This document shows positions 23,327 through 30,479 of a stretch of 45,344 nt of DNA, piece by piece. Position numbers and translations under genes: made by a program. The stretch covers positions 1 through 45,344 of the forward strand of contig DATKRK010000080.1 in the NCBI GenBank assembly GCA_035532215.1, written 5' to 3'. The notes under the pieces are model-generated. The model searched no databases and had not been told where the DNA came from. It saw only the letters and a program-made list of their open reading frames with translations. The stretch is from JAICIG01 sp035532215. GTDB lineage: Bacteria; Planctomycetota; Planctomycetia; Pirellulales; JAICIG01. Within the stretch, counting starts at the first letter, position 1. The number at the start of each line of letters is the position of its first letter.

Positions 23327-24787
23327 TTATGTCAACAGCCCCTCGATTGCCCGCCCTTTCCCGTCCTTGGTCACGTGAAACGGCCGGCCTTCGGTGACGA
23401 AGGCGGCGTCGGGGGGAATGCCGAGCGCGCGGTAGATGGTGGCGTGGACGTCGGTCAGCGAGACGGGGTTTTCGATCGGGGTCATCGGGTGGCGGTCGGC
23501 GGTGCGGCCGTAGACCAGCCCGGGCTTGAAGCCGCCGCCGAAGAAGAGCAGGCTGTTGGCGCTGCTGAAGTGGCCGTGCAGGCCGTAGAGCCGCTCGCTG
23601 TCGATGATTAACTCTTCGCCCGATTGCGACTCGGCGAAGCCGATCGGCTCGATGCCGGCCTTGGGCTGGTTGGCGATCGTGCGGCCGAATTCGCTGGCCA
23701 CGACGACCAGCGTGCGGTCGAGCATGCCGCGGTCGGCCAGGTCGCGAATGAGCTGGGCGATTGGCCCATCGACCTGTTTTTTCATCTCGGCGATTCGCAC
23801 GGCGCCGTCTTCGTGCGTATCGAAGCCCTTGAAGGCGCCGTATTGATACTCGACCTGCACGAACCGCGTCCCCGCTTCGACTAGCCGCCGGGCCAACAGC
23901 AAACCGTGGCCGAAGCGGCGGCCGAAATAGTACTTCTTGTCGAGCAGTTGCTCGGCTGCGATTCGCGGCTCGTAGGCGGCGATCGTTCGATCGGATTCGT
24001 CGCGGGCGTAATCGAAGGCTTGCTTGACAGGCGAATCCATCATCGCCCGCGCACGTTCCATCATCTTGAGATACTTTTCAGCCTGCGCAGCGTCGGCCAG
24101 GCCCGAGCCGGCCGAGCCGCTGATCGCCCGCAGGTAAGCCAGCCGCCGGTCGATCCGCTCGGGCGTGAGGCCGGCGGCCATTTCGAGCGCGGCCAGCCCC
24201 TCGACCGGATCGGGGATCATGAACGGCGCGTGCTCGAGGCCGTAAAAACCCGGGCCGATGAACTCGTTGATGAACTGTTTTTCCGAGTCGCTGGTGTCGA
24301 TATCGCGGCCGATGTAGATATACGGCGGCACGTTGGGACTGCGCGGCCCGAGAATGCGGCACGCCGCGGCGCCGAGGCTCGGCGCCTTCACGCCGACCGG
24401 GAACAGATACCCGGTCATCATGTAATACTGCGCCTTGAGATGCACCGCGCCGAACTTGGTTTCGTTCGTCAGGCTGCGCAACAGCGTGCCGTGGTGCATC
24501 ACCGAAGCGAGTTGCTCCAGTCCTTCGCCAAATTCGAGGCCGTCGACCGAGGTGGGAATCGCCGGGCAGGTCGAGAGCAGTTCGCTGCCTTTCATCCCCT
24601 TGCGAAACGGCGTGAATTGCTTGTAGTCCCAAGTATCGCTCTGCCCCACGCCGCCCGGCAGCCAGATGAAGATCACCGCCTCGGCCTTGGCCTTCAGCCG
24701 CTTCGTTTCTTCTGCGCGCACCGTCGCCGCCACCGCAGCGGCGGCGGTCGTTTGCAAAAACGTTCGGCGGTTGATTGCGTGCGTCAT
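23327..24787 (-). CDS. DUF1501 family protein
   Basis: This is a 486-residue DUF1501 protein. The N-terminus INRRTFLQTTAAAAVAATVR is a twin-arginine type signal. Family motifs include IFIWLPGGVGQSDTWDYK, GTRFVQVEYQYGAFKGFDTH, TLVVVASEFGRTIANQPKAG and LTDVHATIYRALGIPPDAA. It is longer than, and clearly divergent from, the DUF1501 protein at 11657-12985. The DUF1549/DUF1553 gene lies upstream on the same strand (25099-26862), separated by a 311-base spacer that holds a large nested palindrome. The pair is a second set like that at 9183-12985. Its 3' end has been copied to 21659-21796. Confidence 0.92.
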   Translation of the reverse strand: MTHAINRRTFLQTTAAAAVAATVRAEETKRLKAKAEAVIFIWLPGGVGQSDTWDYKQFTPFRKGMKGSELLSTCPAIPTSVDGLEFGEGLEQLASVMHHGTLLRSLTNETKFGAVHLKAQYYMMTGYLFPVGVKAPSLGAAACRILGPRSPNVPPYIYIGRDIDTSDSEKQFINEFIGPGFYGLEHAPFMIPDPVEGLAALEMAAGLTPERIDRRLAYLRAISGSAGSGLADAAQAEKYLKMMERARAMMDSPVKQAFDYARDESDRTIAAYEPRIAAEQLLDKKYYFGRRFGHGLLLARRLVEAGTRFVQVEYQYGAFKGFDTHEDGAVRIAEMKKQVDGPIAQLIRDLADRGMLDRTLVVVASEFGRTIANQPKAGIEPIGFAESQSGEELIIDSERLYGLHGHFSSANSLLFFGGGFKPGLVYGRTADRHPMTPIENPVSLTDVHATIYRALGIPPDAAFVTEGRPFHVTKDGKGRAIEGLLT

Positions 24788-24809
24788 CTTGTTGCAAGCG
24801 AATGGTTAG

Positions 24810-25077
24810 CCACAGAGGCACGGAGAACATGGAGAGAAAAACAGATTACGGAAGTCGGGTGCTTTTACGATGCAGATTTTTTTAAAGGGGATATGGGGAT
24901 GCAGAGGAGATAAGGAGATGGTTTTCAAGCAATTGTATCTCTCTTTCATCCCCCTTATCTCCTCCTCATCCCCACATCCCCATTTAAGAAGCTTAACTTT
25001 AGTTTACGGCCCGCCTTCGGCTTTCGCCCTTGATCATTCTTCTTTTTCCTCTCCGTGCCCTCCGTGTCTCCGTGGTG
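24810..25077. repeat. Nested long palindrome filling the DUF1549-DUF1501 spacer
   Basis: The outer arms are CCACAGAGGCACGGAGAACA (from 24810) and, inverted, CTCCGTGCCCTCCGTGTCTC then CGTGGT (ending about 25076). The inner arms are 24881-24920 (TTTAAAGGGGATATGGGGAT...) and its imperfect inverse at 24947-24987, leaving a 26-base loop. A transcript would form one very long hairpin. The outer motif 'ACCACGGAGACACGGAG' type is, as I recall, widespread in environmental bacterial genomes. A related inner-arm fragment lies at 27271-27312. Confidence 0.75.
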
Positions 25078-25098
25078 AACCTCCTGCTTTATCTGACT

Positions 25099-26862
25099 TT
25101 ATTTGACGTACTGAAACTCAGCGCTGCAAACTAGCGCCCAGAGCATGTCGTGCAGGCCGTCGGCCAGCGAGCCGGCGCCGTCGAGGAATTCCTTGCCGAG
25201 TCGCTTCTCGTCGGGCGTGGCGTGCCGGCTGAGTACGGATTGGTAGAGCTGGTCGACCAGCCGCCGCGGATCGCCGCGGGTCGGCGGCTTGGCCAACAGC
25301 GGATGCAATTCGATCAACTGTTCCAACTCCGGGCCGTTGAGCAGTTCGAGCGATTGCACGACTGCCAGGCCGTCGCTGCGCGAGGTGCTGATCTCGTTGC
25401 GCGACGAAGGGCGGCCCAAGGCCCGCATCAAGGCCGTCGAGCGGCCGTCGAGAAACAGCCGGTCGTCGGGCCGCAGCCGGGCGGTCATCGCCAGCCGCAC
25501 GCTGTCGAACACTTGTTCGGCCGAGAGCCGCCGCAACGATGGGGAACGGAAGTACCGCGGCGCCGATTCGCCTTGCTCGGCGCTATTGGGATCGGCCAGA
25601 TGATCCTCCAGCGCCGCGTCGTATTGCAGTTGATACGTGCGGCTGGTCAGGATCAACCGGATCGTGTGCTGCAAATCGCAGCCGTGGGCGACGAAGTCGT
25701 AGGCCAGCCAGTCGAGCAGCTCCGGATGGCTGGCGGGCGAGTCGAGGCGAAGATCGTCGGCCGGCTCGACCAGGCCAAGCCCGAGGTAACGCTTCCAAAG
25801 CCGATTGACGATCGTCTTGGCGAACCGCGGGTTGAGCGGGTCGACGAGCAGTTGCGCCGCTAGTTGCAGCCGCGCTTCGACCACGCTGGGCGCGTGGCGA
25901 GGCGCGCCCGGCAGTTCGAAGGGAAAGCGGGCCGGCACGAATTGGCCGGTTTTCGCATCGCAGCGAATCCGCTCCAGATCGCGCGGGGCGAACAGCCCGG
26001 CGAAGGCCAGAAAGCGTTCTTGCGACCACTCCTGGTTCTCGAAGTGGTCGTGGCAGCTCGCGCATTTCATGCTGGTTCCCAAGAAGACCTGGCCTACGTT
26101 GGCCGCCGTTTGCAGGGTGACCCGGTGGTCTTCATTGCGGACGTAGCCGATGGCGTAGCGGGTGCCGATCAGTTCTTCGTCGACTTCGCGGCGGCGGCCT
26201 GGCATGGTCGGGTCGATCAGCTCGGCGACCATCACGTCGTAGGGCCGGTTGTGTTCGAAGCTGGCCAGCAGCCAATCGCGATAGTTGCCGCGAGTCGGAA
26301 TTCCGCCCTGGCCGAGCACCGGCTGGCTGGCCAGCGCGTCTTCCCAGAAGGGGGTCCAATGCGCGGCGTATTCCGCCCGGCGGGCCATCAATTGATCGAC
26401 CAGCTTGCCGCGCTTCTGCGGCGAGTGGTCGGCCAGGAAGCGGTTGACTTCCAGCGGCGTGGGGATCACGCCGATCAGATCGAGAAACGCCCGCCGCGCG
26501 AATGCGGCGTCGTCGCACAAGGCCGGCGGTTTCTTGGCGGCTTCGAGCCCGGCCGTTTGCCAGGCCGCGATGATGAACTGGTCGATCGGATTCGCCGCCG
26601 CCGCCGGCAGATCGACTTGGGGCGGCGCGGGCGGCGCGGGAAGTTGCGCGAGCCGCTGCTCGCGGCGTTGGACGAGGGCTTGCTCGCTGTCGAGATGGGC
26701 GGCGGCCTCGACGCTGAATACAGCCGCGGCGTCGCTTTCCTTGGGCTTGGCATCATCGGCCGCCCTTGCCGAGGCAGCCGCTGCGCAGGAAACCAGCCAG
26801 AGCAACGCGCTGTAGCACGCGATGCGAGGATACGAGCGGTTTAAGAAAAAGTCATTGCTCAT
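25099..26862 (-). CDS. DUF1549/DUF1553 family protein
   Basis: This is a 587-residue exported protein. The signal peptide is IACYSALLWLVSCAAAASAR. DUF1549 (about 85-310) begins IDQFIIAAWQTAGLEAAKKP and contains MKCASCHDHFENQEW, a canonical CxxCH. DUF1553 (about 330-580) contains FAKTIVNRLWKRYLGLGLVE and LLDWLAYDFVAHGCDLQHTI. Unlike the 821-residue relative at 9183 it lacks the Ig-like domains and the CX4CH motif and is of shorter, standard size. It is paired with the DUF1501 gene downstream. Possible c-type haem binding and periplasmic location are inferred from the motif and signal. Confidence 0.92.
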   Translation of the reverse strand: MSNDFFLNRSYPRIACYSALLWLVSCAAAASARAADDAKPKESDAAAVFSVEAAAHLDSEQALVQRREQRLAQLPAPPAPPQVDLPAAAANPIDQFIIAAWQTAGLEAAKKPPALCDDAAFARRAFLDLIGVIPTPLEVNRFLADHSPQKRGKLVDQLMARRAEYAAHWTPFWEDALASQPVLGQGGIPTRGNYRDWLLASFEHNRPYDVMVAELIDPTMPGRRREVDEELIGTRYAIGYVRNEDHRVTLQTAANVGQVFLGTSMKCASCHDHFENQEWSQERFLAFAGLFAPRDLERIRCDAKTGQFVPARFPFELPGAPRHAPSVVEARLQLAAQLLVDPLNPRFAKTIVNRLWKRYLGLGLVEPADDLRLDSPASHPELLDWLAYDFVAHGCDLQHTIRLILTSRTYQLQYDAALEDHLADPNSAEQGESAPRYFRSPSLRRLSAEQVFDSVRLAMTARLRPDDRLFLDGRSTALMRALGRPSSRNEISTSRSDGLAVVQSLELLNGPELEQLIELHPLLAKPPTRGDPRRLVDQLYQSVLSRHATPDEKRLGKEFLDGAGSLADGLHDMLWALVCSAEFQYVK

Positions 26863-26899
26863 CGATGCTTGTTTACCGCCAGTTCGAATTGGCGGTTAG

Positions 26900-27017
26900 C
26901 CTAGCGCGGCGGAGCCGCAAGTGAAAGTAGTAGGCACGCTCCGTGTGCCGTAACCGACCTTGTGGTTAAACGCCATCGGAGTGTTGGCGACGGCACACGG
27001 AGTGTGCCTGCTACTTT
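26900..27017. repeat. MITE-like dispersed element, copy B (118 bp)
   Basis: This is the reverse-complement copy of the element at 21512-21630. It begins CCTAGCGCGGCGGAGCCGCA, continues AAAGTAGTAGGCACGCTCCG, and ends GTGTGCCTGCTACTTT. The shared ends and internal GTGTGCCGT/ACGGCACAC palindrome are conserved, while the centre differs. It lies 38 bases upstream of the start of the DUF1549/DUF1553 gene and so may overlap its promoter. Confidence 0.8.
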
Positions 27018-27075
27018 GGCGCAAGCGTCGTTGGCGCCGCGCTCAGGCGCATTGAGTTTTGGCATTAAATCTTGC

Positions 27076-27097
27076 CGCCGCAACAAAACTTGCGGCG
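27076..27097. repeat. Perfect 8-bp hairpin in spacer
   Basis: CGCCGCAA and TTGCGGCG flank CAAAAC. No T-tract follows. It is one of several structured elements packed into 26863-27359, a spacer in which I find no gene. Confidence 0.4.
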
Positions 27098-27170
27098 TTA
27101 ATAGCAGCCTGCAGCGCTGATTTGCGCAAGCCTTCAGCAGCCAAGCTCACGACCGCGCGTTGACAATTCG

Positions 27171-27244
27171 AGAAGCCCGGCTGAAGCCGGCTCACACAAC
27201 ATGGTAGCTAGCCCGGATCCACCAACTAAAGCTGGCGGCAGACA
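27171..27244. repeat. Half copy of the nested palindrome at 13037-13204
   Basis: AGAAGCCCGGCTGAAGCCGG and, after a variable middle, CCAACTAAAGCTGGCGGCAG match the right half of the 13037-13204 element in the same order and spacing. The left half is missing. Both palindromic cores have lost perfect symmetry, so this copy looks older. Confidence 0.7.
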
Positions 27245-27270
27245 GGGCCTTCCCCAAGAATCTCTTCGTT

Positions 27271-27312
27271 CCTATCCCCAATATCTCCTCCGCATCCCCT
27301 CATCCCCTTTCC
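27271..27312. repeat. Fragment related to the inner arm of the 24810-25077 palindrome
   Basis: The stretch is made of repeated TCCCC/TCTCCTCC blocks (ATATCTCCTCCGCATCCCCT) in the order seen in the right inner arm at 24947-24987. Only one arm is present, so no hairpin forms. Because the sequence is pyrimidine-rich and simple, common origin is likely but not certain. Confidence 0.45.
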
Positions 27313-27324
27313 CAGAATCGTTCC

Positions 27325-27360
27325 ATCCGCTCTCCGCGTCGCGCTAAGCGGAGAGCGGAT
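27325..27360 (-). terminator. Strong hairpin overlapping the stop codon of the transglutaminase-like gene
   Basis: ATCCGCTCTCCGC (27325-27337) and GCGGAGAGCGGAT (27348-27360) are perfect 13-bp arms with a 10-base loop. The outer base is part of the minus-strand stop codon at 27360-27362. The stem is strong but no T-tract follows in the direction of transcription, so it may protect the mRNA 3' end or pause polymerase rather than be a classical terminator. Confidence 0.55.
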
Positions 27361-28514
27361 CACTTGGAATTTTTATACGTCGGGCCGTTGATGTCGGAGT
27401 CGGCGATGATTTGGTGCTCGACGGTCAGCTTCGGCTCGCCCCTGCTGTCGGCCTTCACGGTCTGCGGCGTGTAACGCACGTACTTGCGATGGAACGGGTC
27501 GAGGAAGCGGTCGCCCTTCTGGAAGATCGGCCGGTATTCGGTCATTTCGCCGAACCATTCGGGGCCGACGACCTGCGCCGGAATCCAGTGGCCCTGGCCC
27601 TGTTTGTCGACCAGATAAAACTCGGGATAGTTGTGCCCTTCGACCCACACGCTGCGCGCCGTGACCTTCGACAGCCGGCACATGCTGACGAACAGCGCGC
27701 TCATCTCCTCGCAGTCGCCGCAGCCTTGCTCGATGGCGAACAACGCCCCGCGGAAGTCGCCGTTTTGAAAGTCGACGTTGTCGCGGGTCCAACTCCAAAA
27801 ACCCTTGACCGTTTCCCAAGCGCCGTCCTCGTGGTGCTGCTTCTCCAGGTCGCGCGCCAGGTTGACGATCTTCGGGTGCTTCATTTCCAAGCCCGGCGCC
27901 GGGCCGACAAATTGATCGCGGACTTCGGGCGGCAGGCCGCGCGGCAAAGCGAGATCTTCGGGCTCGGCGACGAACTCCATCCGCCAGCGCGTGATCTCGT
28001 ACAACAGCTCGACCGAGGCCGACTTGCCGGCCTCGATCAGCGGAATCGTGTAGCGGAACGTTTTGCACTGGCCCGGCTTGACGTGATATTCGATCTTGCC
28101 TTCTTCAGTGAACTTTTCGTCGAGCAAGCGTATCTGCTGTTCGGGCCAATCCATCGGAATCGGCGCCACCACGACCACGTTGTGGCTGTCGCTCTCCGCA
28201 GGGCTGGCGACGCGGACCACCACCTTCAGGCGATAGGTTCGTGGGTCGGTCAAATCGAGCAGCGGGTCTTTCTGGAATTCCTGCGTCGATTCGGCGCCCT
28301 TGCCGCTCGCCTTGAAGGAGGCTTTCGCCGCTTTGGTCGGCGTAGTGCGAGGCTTGGCCCGCGAGTCGGCGGGGACCGCGTCTGCGGTCTCACCGCCCGA
28401 GCGCGAACGCGCGGCCGCGTCTTTCGATTTCTCGGCGCCGCGGGCCAGCGGGCCTATTGCGAGTAAGCAAGTCAGGGAAACAACCGTCAAGAGCTTCGCA
28501 TGCGCTGAATGCAT
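27360..28514 (-). CDS. Exported transglutaminase-like cysteine protease-fold protein
   Basis: This is a protein of about 384 residues. The start at 28514 gives MHSAHAKLLTVVSLTCLLAI, a signal peptide, with GCGAGG five bases upstream; a longer frame to 28559 has no such site. After a low-complexity region (about 25-75) and a beta-rich domain comes a transglutaminase-like core. The catalytic cysteine is in EQGCGDCEEMSALFVSMCRL; the histidine is in WVEGHNYPEFYLVDKQGQGH, and the acidic partner follows nearby. Such domains cleave or crosslink amide bonds in the periplasm; the substrate is unknown. It stands alone, divergent from the GT87-type gene at 28921. Confidence 0.88.
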   Translation of the reverse strand: MHSAHAKLLTVVSLTCLLAIGPLARGAEKSKDAAARSRSGGETADAVPADSRAKPRTTPTKAAKASFKASGKGAESTQEFQKDPLLDLTDPRTYRLKVVVRVASPAESDSHNVVVVAPIPMDWPEQQIRLLDEKFTEEGKIEYHVKPGQCKTFRYTIPLIEAGKSASVELLYEITRWRMEFVAEPEDLALPRGLPPEVRDQFVGPAPGLEMKHPKIVNLARDLEKQHHEDGAWETVKGFWSWTRDNVDFQNGDFRGALFAIEQGCGDCEEMSALFVSMCRLSKVTARSVWVEGHNYPEFYLVDKQGQGHWIPAQVVGPEWFGEMTEYRPIFQKGDRFLDPFHRKYVRYTPQTVKADSRGEPKLTVEHQIIADSDINGPTYKNSK

Positions 28515-28920
28515 TAGGGCCTCGCAGTACATCGGGGCGCGGCTAGGTTCGTCGTCCATTCAACGGGCGCGGCTGCGCCCGCATGGCAATTCAACGAAAA
28601 CTGTTGCGAGAGATTTGTAGTGGCAATATGGTCAGTATGCCCCGTCTGGGCAAAATTGTCAAAGTCTTTCGATTTGGCGACGGGCCTGGCTGGCAGACCT
28701 TTTCAGGCACAATGGCGGCGATTTCTATGTGGCCTTCAGGGGGTGCAATAGGCCTGCGTTTAATTCCCTAAGATCATTGTATACGTTGACTTAGCGGTAA
28801 AAAAACAAGCTCGGAGGCGACGCCTACCGGGCGAATCGCCTTGCTGAATTCAGCACTCGGGCGTTATGCTTCGAGCCCTGTTTAGCTTGGATCGTTGCCG
28901 CAGCCAAGGAAGGCGGACGG
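28515..28920. other. Divergent intergenic region without a gene
   Basis: The 406 bases between the divergent transglutaminase-like and glycosyltransferase genes contain a short open frame (28583-28771) with no recognisable protein character. A stretch around 28780-28812 is AT-rich (GTATACGTTGACTTAGCGG then a run of A) and could hold promoter elements, but I cannot place -35 and -10 boxes with confidence. AGGAAGG at 28907-28913 is the ribosome binding site of the next gene. Confidence 0.5.
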
Positions 28921-30345
28921 TTGGTGGATTTTCAGTCTTCTCGATCTCCTCGCGACGGCACGGCCGATCCGGCGCTGGCCGAAACGGCGACCTTGCCGCT
29001 GTCGACGCCCGCACGCGGGTCGCATTGGAAACAGCGCAGCGCACTGATTGCGGCGGTCGTCTTTTTCGCGGCCATGACGTGGCCTTTCCTGCGCTGCGGC
29101 GCCGACAGCGAATTCATCGTCTGTTACTTGCGGGCGGCGAAACGGATGCAGTCCGGACAAGCCATCCACCGCGACGAGCCGGTCGCCTATGCCTACCCGC
29201 CGGCGATGGCGATGCTGGCCATGCCGTTGGCCCGGCTGCCGACTTTCGCGGCGCTCGGCGTCTGGTATCTGGTGAATATCGCCGCCGTGACGGCAGTCGT
29301 GGTCGGCAGTTGGCGGCTCGTCGGCGGACCGCCGATCACGCGGCTGGCGGGGCATTGGCTCGTTGTGTTCTGGCTGGCCGTGGCGCTCGGCTTTCGCTTC
29401 GTTTCGGCGCCGCTGGAAAATCAGCAGTTCGACGTCGTGATCGCCGCGTTGTTGATTTTCGGCTGCCAGAAGCTAGCTCGCGGCTGCACGCTCGCCGGCG
29501 CAGTCTGGCTCGGCGCGGCGGCGGCCATGAAGTGTACGCCGCTCTTGTTCGCGCCCTATCTGGTCTGGCGGGGCCGGTTGAAGGCGGCCTGCCTGTTGGC
29601 GCTCGTGGCCGTGGCGCTCAACCGTCTGCCCGACTTCGTCTGGCCGCAGAACAATGGCCAATCGTACCTGGGCGATTGGTGCGGCACGTTCCTGGCCAAA
29701 GTCGGCCGCACGGCGCCCGGCGTGTGGGATAGCGATCTCGTGTTGAATCAATCGTTGGCTGGCCTGGTGAACCGTTTTGCCCAGGCCGGCCTGCCGTTGT
29801 CGAGCGACCGTTTGCCCCGCGGCGACGCGGTTCTGGCGCCCGAAACGGTCGCAGCCATGCGCTGGCTAACTTATGGCATTGCCCTGGCGCTCGTGGCGGC
29901 GACGGCTTGGCGGTTCGGGCGACCCGGCAGAGAGTGGTCGAGGCTGGAAGTCGGCGCCGAGTCCGCGGCGGTCGTTTGCTTGATGCTGCTGCTGAGCCCG
30001 ATGTCGAGCAAGGCGCACTACGTGGTGCTGGTGCTGCCGTGCATCCTGTTCGCCCGCTGGTTCGTCGAACGGCGGCAGGCCGTAGGTCAGGCTTTCCAGC
30101 CTGACAGCCAGGCCAGTTTACGCCGGCCGCTCACCGCGTTGCTGGCCGTGCTGCTCGTCACTGGACCGCTGACCTCCAAAGGGCTGACCGGCAAGGCGCT
30201 CGGCGATCTGACCTTGGCCTGGGGCTTTCCGACCTGGTTCGCGCTGGCGCTGCTCGCGGTAACCTGGCTGATTCTGCCCCGGACGCGGGCGAAATCTTCG
30301 CCCGAAGTCGAGCCGGCTCTGGTTCAGACCGGCAAAGCGGCCTGA
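28921..30345 (+). CDS. GT87-type (DUF2029) polytopic membrane glycosyltransferase
   Basis: This 474-residue protein has about ten membrane helices. The pattern matches GT-C fold enzymes of the DUF2029/GT87 group, which use polyprenyl-phosphate sugars: an early acidic site (LRCGADSEFIVCYLRAAKRM), YAYPPAMAMLAMPLARLPTF, and AAAMKCTPLLFAPYLVWRG. The start is TTG 28921, with AGGAAGG seven bases before; GTG 28924 is the alternative. Near the C-terminus the coding frame passes through a palindromic repeat (30086-30105) giving VGQAFQPDSQ, an insertion relative to normal membrane sequence. The acceptor is unknown and no glycan cluster surrounds it. Confidence 0.85.
   Translation: MVDFQSSRSPRDGTADPALAETATLPLSTPARGSHWKQRSALIAAVVFFAAMTWPFLRCGADSEFIVCYLRAAKRMQSGQAIHRDEPVAYAYPPAMAMLAMPLARLPTFAALGVWYLVNIAAVTAVVVGSWRLVGGPPITRLAGHWLVVFWLAVALGFRFVSAPLENQQFDVVIAALLIFGCQKLARGCTLAGAVWLGAAAAMKCTPLLFAPYLVWRGRLKAACLLALVAVALNRLPDFVWPQNNGQSYLGDWCGTFLAKVGRTAPGVWDSDLVLNQSLAGLVNRFAQAGLPLSSDRLPRGDAVLAPETVAAMRWLTYGIALALVAATAWRFGRPGREWSRLEVGAESAAVVCLMLLLSPMSSKAHYVVLVLPCILFARWFVERRQAVGQAFQPDSQASLRRPLTALLAVLLVTGPLTSKGLTGKALGDLTLAWGFPTWFALALLAVTWLILPRTRAKSSPEVEPALVQTGKAA
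30086..30105. repeat. Palindromic repeat inside the GT87-type coding sequence
   Basis: GTCAGGCTTTCCAGCCTGAC is a perfect 8-bp stem with loop TTCC. Read in frame it encodes GQAFQPDS. I recall the peptide VGQAFQPD in many unrelated planctomycete proteins, which points to an interspersed repeat that tolerates insertion into coding sequence. It lies in a loop between predicted helices. Confidence 0.65.
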
Positions 30346-30479
30346 GCAAGCCGAGGGTCCTTTTCCGACGAGCGTAGCGATTGTGCCGGCGAGGCGCCCC
30401 GAGCCGGTTTTCCCGACCGGCGGGTTAGGCGTATCATTGGTTGTGGGCCCAATCTTCATTGCTCGCTCGGAAAGGCGTC

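Noticed and set aside
28583..28771. Small protein gene in the divergent spacer
   Set aside because: No ribosome binding site, no compositional sign of coding and no recognisable sequence.
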